Below are positions 60,617 to 64,000 of a DNA stretch of 64,000 nucleotides, one piece after another (the stretch's first letter is position 1; each line of letters opens with the position of its first letter). Under the pieces are notes generated by a model. The model saw nothing but the letters and a program-made list of their open reading frames with translations. It had not been told where the DNA came from and made no database searches. This stretch comes from Epichloe hybrida (lineage: Eukaryota; Ascomycota; Sordariomycetes; Hypocreales; Clavicipitaceae): positions 4,144,302-4,208,301 of the forward strand of contig JAFEKR010000004.1 in assembly GCA_019022495.1 (NCBI GenBank), given 5' to 3'. The position numbers were made by a program, and so were the translations under genes.

Positions 60617-62645
60617 TGTTAGGAGCGCAGAGGTCAAAGATAGGATGTTCATCGAAGCGAGTCTTTAGAGAACCTTTAGGCTATACAAATAATAAAGAGG
60701 CTAGCTAGCTATAAGATAGCTATATGCTTATAAAGCAAGGTACTTATTAAAGACTATATATATTATTAGTGCTAGGTTAGAGATTAAAACCTTTATATAC
60801 CTACCCCTAGCTAGTATTTATCTAGTAGTAACTATAATAGTCTTAGCTATTACTTTATTCTTAACCTTTTAGTATAAGCTATAATAAATTAATCTCTCTT
60901 AACCTTTTTAAGGATATAAACTATTAGCTAGATTATTATATAGCTAATACTCTAAAGATCTATAAGAAACACACTAGTACCTTATAATAATAAAGCTATA
61001 GATAATTAGGAAAATAAGGAACCCCTATAATCTAGAACTATAGATAATAGAGTGTAATAAATACTACTTAATCCTAATTTAAGTAAAGGTATAAATAATA
61101 TAACTAAAGAAAAAAGGGTATTATAGTAATACTATAAGGTTATATAATTTAAGCTATATTGCCTTTAAAGAAAATAAGAGGTCTTATAAATAAAGGCGTA
61201 AATTAAAGAGCTTAAGGCAAATCTAGGATTAACTAGACCTTAAACTAGACTTATAATTACCCCTTAATCTAGACTTATAATTACCCCTTAAATATTAGCT
61301 ATAATTTTACCTATAGTTTATAGTAATATAGTAGTAATTATATAGTAAGGTAGTCTTATTAAAATATAAATAAAAATGCCTATATATAAAGGGAAAATAT
61401 ATAAAAGCCTATAGAATTTCTTAGTAAACTTAGATATACTATTTAAATTAGACTACTATACCTTTAAGGATAATATAACTAAGGTAGTGTATATAGGTAA
61501 CTACCTAGCTAGTAATATAAAGCAATAATAAACATATTATATAGCTATAAATAGGTATGTAAATTATTTATTAATTACCTAGGTAAATTTCCTAAAATAG
61601 TTAAAAACTAGAATAATAGATATAGGTGTAAGATACTTAGAAGTAATAAGGTTATTACTAAATCTTAGGTAAAAAAATAGCTAATTATTTTAATCCTTTA
61701 TATAAGCCTAGGATAAGGTAAAAGCTAAGTTACCTAATAAAATCCTTATATATCTAAGAATTATAATTTTTCTAAATAGCTTAAATAATGCTATAAGAAA
61801 GCAAATAATTAGTTAAGAGATCCTAATAACCTAGAGCTAACTATAAGGCTAGGGTAAGAAAGTAAAGGTTATAATAGGTTTAAGCTAAAATAATAAAAAA
61901 GGTTAGGACTTTAAAAGAAAGAGATAACACTATTATTTTATATTACCTATAAATAAGGCATAGTAATAAAGTAAAGACTAAGGAAGAAGATTATCCCTAG
62001 TATACTATAAATATAGAAAGCCTAGGCACGCTATACTAACTTATTAGGCACTAGATTATTTTACTTATAAAAGTACTAAATATATAACTAAGAAGCATAA
62101 GGAAAGTAGTAATAAAGCTATGTCTTCTAATATAATACTAGTTTAATTAGTATAAACCTAGGAATATAATCTTACTATAAAATACCCTATAGATAATAGA
62201 ATAAGAATGTAGGTATCTCTATAATAAGATAACTAGTAGTTAGCTATATAAGCACTATTTAATATAGGCGTATAGTCTTTAATAATTTATCTAAAATTAT
62301 TATTAAAAAAGGATTAGGAGAATATAATCTAATTAAATAGAATATTAGAGAGTGTAAGTAAAAAAGTAATTTTATATTAAGGAATTCTAAAAAAATTAGT
62401 TAAGATAAAAGATAGTATAGGATTTATAAAGGTTTACTAAGTTAGTTACTTTATTACTAATATAGGTAAAGGGATAATTCTAAGTATAGACTAGATTAAA
62501 GAGTATTTACCTATAATTATATATTAAAAGTATAAATACTAGAGATATCTAGTAATAATAAAATATCTTTCCTTTACTTATAGTAAGTAGTAAGTATATA
62601 AAGAGAAAAAAATAGTAGTAGTTACTTTATTATTAGGAGTAATAA
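60617..62645 (+). mobile_element. Gypsy 5' part (LTR, gag, protease start), RIP-mutated
   Basis: LTR 60617-60884 starts TGTTAGGAGCGCAGAGG and ends in a RIP-altered GTGACA. Gag remnants follow, including a zinc knuckle at 62003-62035 where the pattern C-x2-C-x4-H reads Y-Y-K-Y-R-K-P-R-H (both Cys changed to Tyr). A retropepsin-like site follows at 62251-62270 with D-S/T-G-A degraded to N-I-G-V. It is truncated at 62645 by the Copia end, so reverse transcriptase and integrase are missing. Confidence 0.75.
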
Positions 62646-63930
62646 TGTTAGTTACACCAAGGAACGTTGCACTAGTGCGAAGGGGTTGAATTTAATGAAG
62701 TTAATGATGATAGCTAATAACTAAGAGAAAAGAAGAAAAGGGAGAAGGAGAGGAATCTAGCTAGAAGAGAAGGTGGGCGAAAAGGGGAAAAGTGAGGCTG
62801 CAGTGCGGTGCCACTGCTAACAGAGCGGGGTAGCTCGCAATGCATCTAATTGCATTGCGTGCATCCCTTTGGTGGCTTCACTCTTTAGCTACGGTTAGAC
62901 TATCTATTGTCTAAGGGTCTAAAGGAAGCCACACTAGCACTCTCTCTTTTCTTTATAGCTAAAGGAGCCTAAAAACATAATAAAAATTAGATTAAAGGAA
63001 AGTGTATATAAGTAAATCCCTTAATAGGAATCCATGGTTCTTATTAGCCGTCGCGGCTTTGGTTATTCTAATTAACCTAGTTATTATAATCTGTACCTAC
63101 ATGCCTATTATGTTAATCCTCCCCTCTGCCTAACCTTATAGGTCTCTTAACCTATCCTTCCACATAAATTGTTAATTCGTTTAAATCAATTAAGATTAAA
63201 AGAGCTAAATTTAGCAATGCCTTCGTTATCACATTAGCTAGATTATTGCCGCTGTTAATCCATCTAACTTTATAGACTTCCCTTCTCTTGTATAACTGCT
63301 AAAGGGCTATAATATTAATTATTAGCCACTTCTCTTTTGTTATGCCTAGCTTTACAAGGTATTTGTATAATGAGAAAGAGTCTATATAGAGAATTATTAG
63401 GATCTAAGGCATCTTTAATTAGTCTGTGATTATTTAAAGGGTTGTAAATATTGCGTATGCGATATTAGCACCTTAAACTATACTATATAGCTTAGATGTA
63501 AGTGCGCTACAGGTCATATGCTTGCTTTTTATAGAGCTATATATAATAATATTCCCTTTTAAGATAAAGGTGTTATTCTCCTTTATTACTTTATTACTAA
63601 TTATAATAATGTATCTAATTTGTAAACTTAGATCTTTGTTATTAGTAAGGGACCTATTTACAAATATAAAGAGCTTCGCTTCTTTAAGAGTTAAGGGGAT
63701 GTATTATAATCCCTACTACTAATGCTTAATTTACTACTTAAGGCATTTATTAAGTCATGAGATATCATTAGCAAAGGGTTCTTAGTGTTATGCGGTAATT
63801 AACAGGTTGTATAATGCCTTTGGTTAATAGACTATTGCGATGTAACTTCCTTAGGCTCTTTACTCTATGTAATCTTGCCTTGCTATTAGTAATTAAGGGT
63901 TGATTTCCTTAATCTTCTAACTTTAGCCCT
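62646..63930 (-). mobile_element. Copia 3' end, minus strand, copy 2, adjoining the telomere
   Basis: 62646-63511 matches copy 1, but with higher GC and less RIP. Upstream on the minus strand (63511 to about 63690) the RNase H domain continues: L-F-I-F-V-N ... N-N-K-D-L-S ... Y-S-S-I-K-S-K ... S-A-L-T-S-K-L-Y, corresponding to the fungal Copia pattern ending V-T-R-S-V-L-A-S-E-L-Y. Stops are present. Its 5' portion is absent because telomere repeats begin at 63934. The stretch 63690-63930 is AT-rich and only presumed to be Copia. Confidence 0.75.
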
Positions 63931-63933
63931 TTT

Positions 63934-64000
63934 GGGTTAGGGTTAGGGTTAGGGTTAGGGTTAGGGTTAGGGTTAGGGTTAGGGTTAGGGTTAGGGTTAG
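63934..64000 (+). repeat. Telomere, TTAGGG repeats
   Basis: GGG followed by about ten and a half perfect TTAGGG units to the window end. The G-rich strand runs 5' to 3' outward, so this is the right chromosome end. Confidence 0.98.

Noticed and set aside
59066..63511. The 866-bp direct repeats 59066-59931 and 62646-63511 as LTRs of one element
   Set aside because: Both contain the RNase H C-terminus of a Copia pol gene upstream of an LTR, so they are 3' ends of two Copia copies, not an LTR pair. Their flanks show no shared target duplication.
63522..63722. 66-codon plus-strand frame near the telomere
   Set aside because: Antisense to the Copia RNase H remnant read on the minus strand.

Overview
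The window is the right end of a chromosome of a filamentous ascomycete (Pezizomycotina). Being a Dothideomycete with AT-isochores is plausible but only inferred. Evidence: (i) it ends in about eleven TTAGGG telomere repeats (63934-64000); (ii) protein genes carry 54-149 bp GT-AG introns; (iii) repeats show C-to-T and G-to-A decay typical of repeat-induced point mutation (RIP); (iv) the genes are fungal secondary-metabolism types.

Layout. 1-1529: moderate-GC flank with no recognisable gene. 1535-33589: a 32-kb AT-rich block that is one old minus-strand Copia retrotransposon, bounded by 266/265-bp LTRs and a perfect 5-bp target duplication (attgt), swollen by nested insertions: Gypsy-1 (3118-10951), a small TRIM-like element (3151-3770), Gypsy-2 (14012-29682) holding a pol-less LTR element full of tandem repeats (23048-26752), a CAGAGTATTG-ended DNA element (29681-31401), a second TRIM (32155-32681) and a solo LTR (33065-33238). 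33595-56600: a gene island of about 23 kb. 56600-63930: a second nest of RIP-mutated Copia, Gypsy and DNA-element pieces. The telomere array follows what appears to be a truncated Copia.

Gene island. Left to right: a 108-aa unknown (+); an MFS transporter with a methionine-rich external loop (+); a 14-TM-type drug/toxin MFS exporter (-) with one frameshift; a stand-alone thioester-reductase-type protein (-); a short-chain dehydrogenase (+) with a nonsense codon; an AflR-like Zn2Cys6 regulator (+); an isocyanide synthase of the DIT1/PvcA family (-); a divergently transcribed adenylation-carrier-transferase NRPS-like protein (+); and a 181-aa membrane protein (+).

How they may work together. 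The isocyanide synthase and the A-T-transferase protein share a 1.39-kb promoter region. Their domains together match those I recall being fused in the copper-responsive CrmA-type enzymes of Aspergillus. The likely core is therefore a split isocyanide pathway: amino acid to isonitrile, then activation, carrier loading and acyl transfer. The AflR-like factor is a candidate regulator and the MFS proteins candidate exporters. The reductase and dehydrogenase may be tailoring enzymes, but two left-hand genes look broken, so this cluster may be decaying or partly relic. Pathway links are inference; domain calls come from motifs read in the translations.
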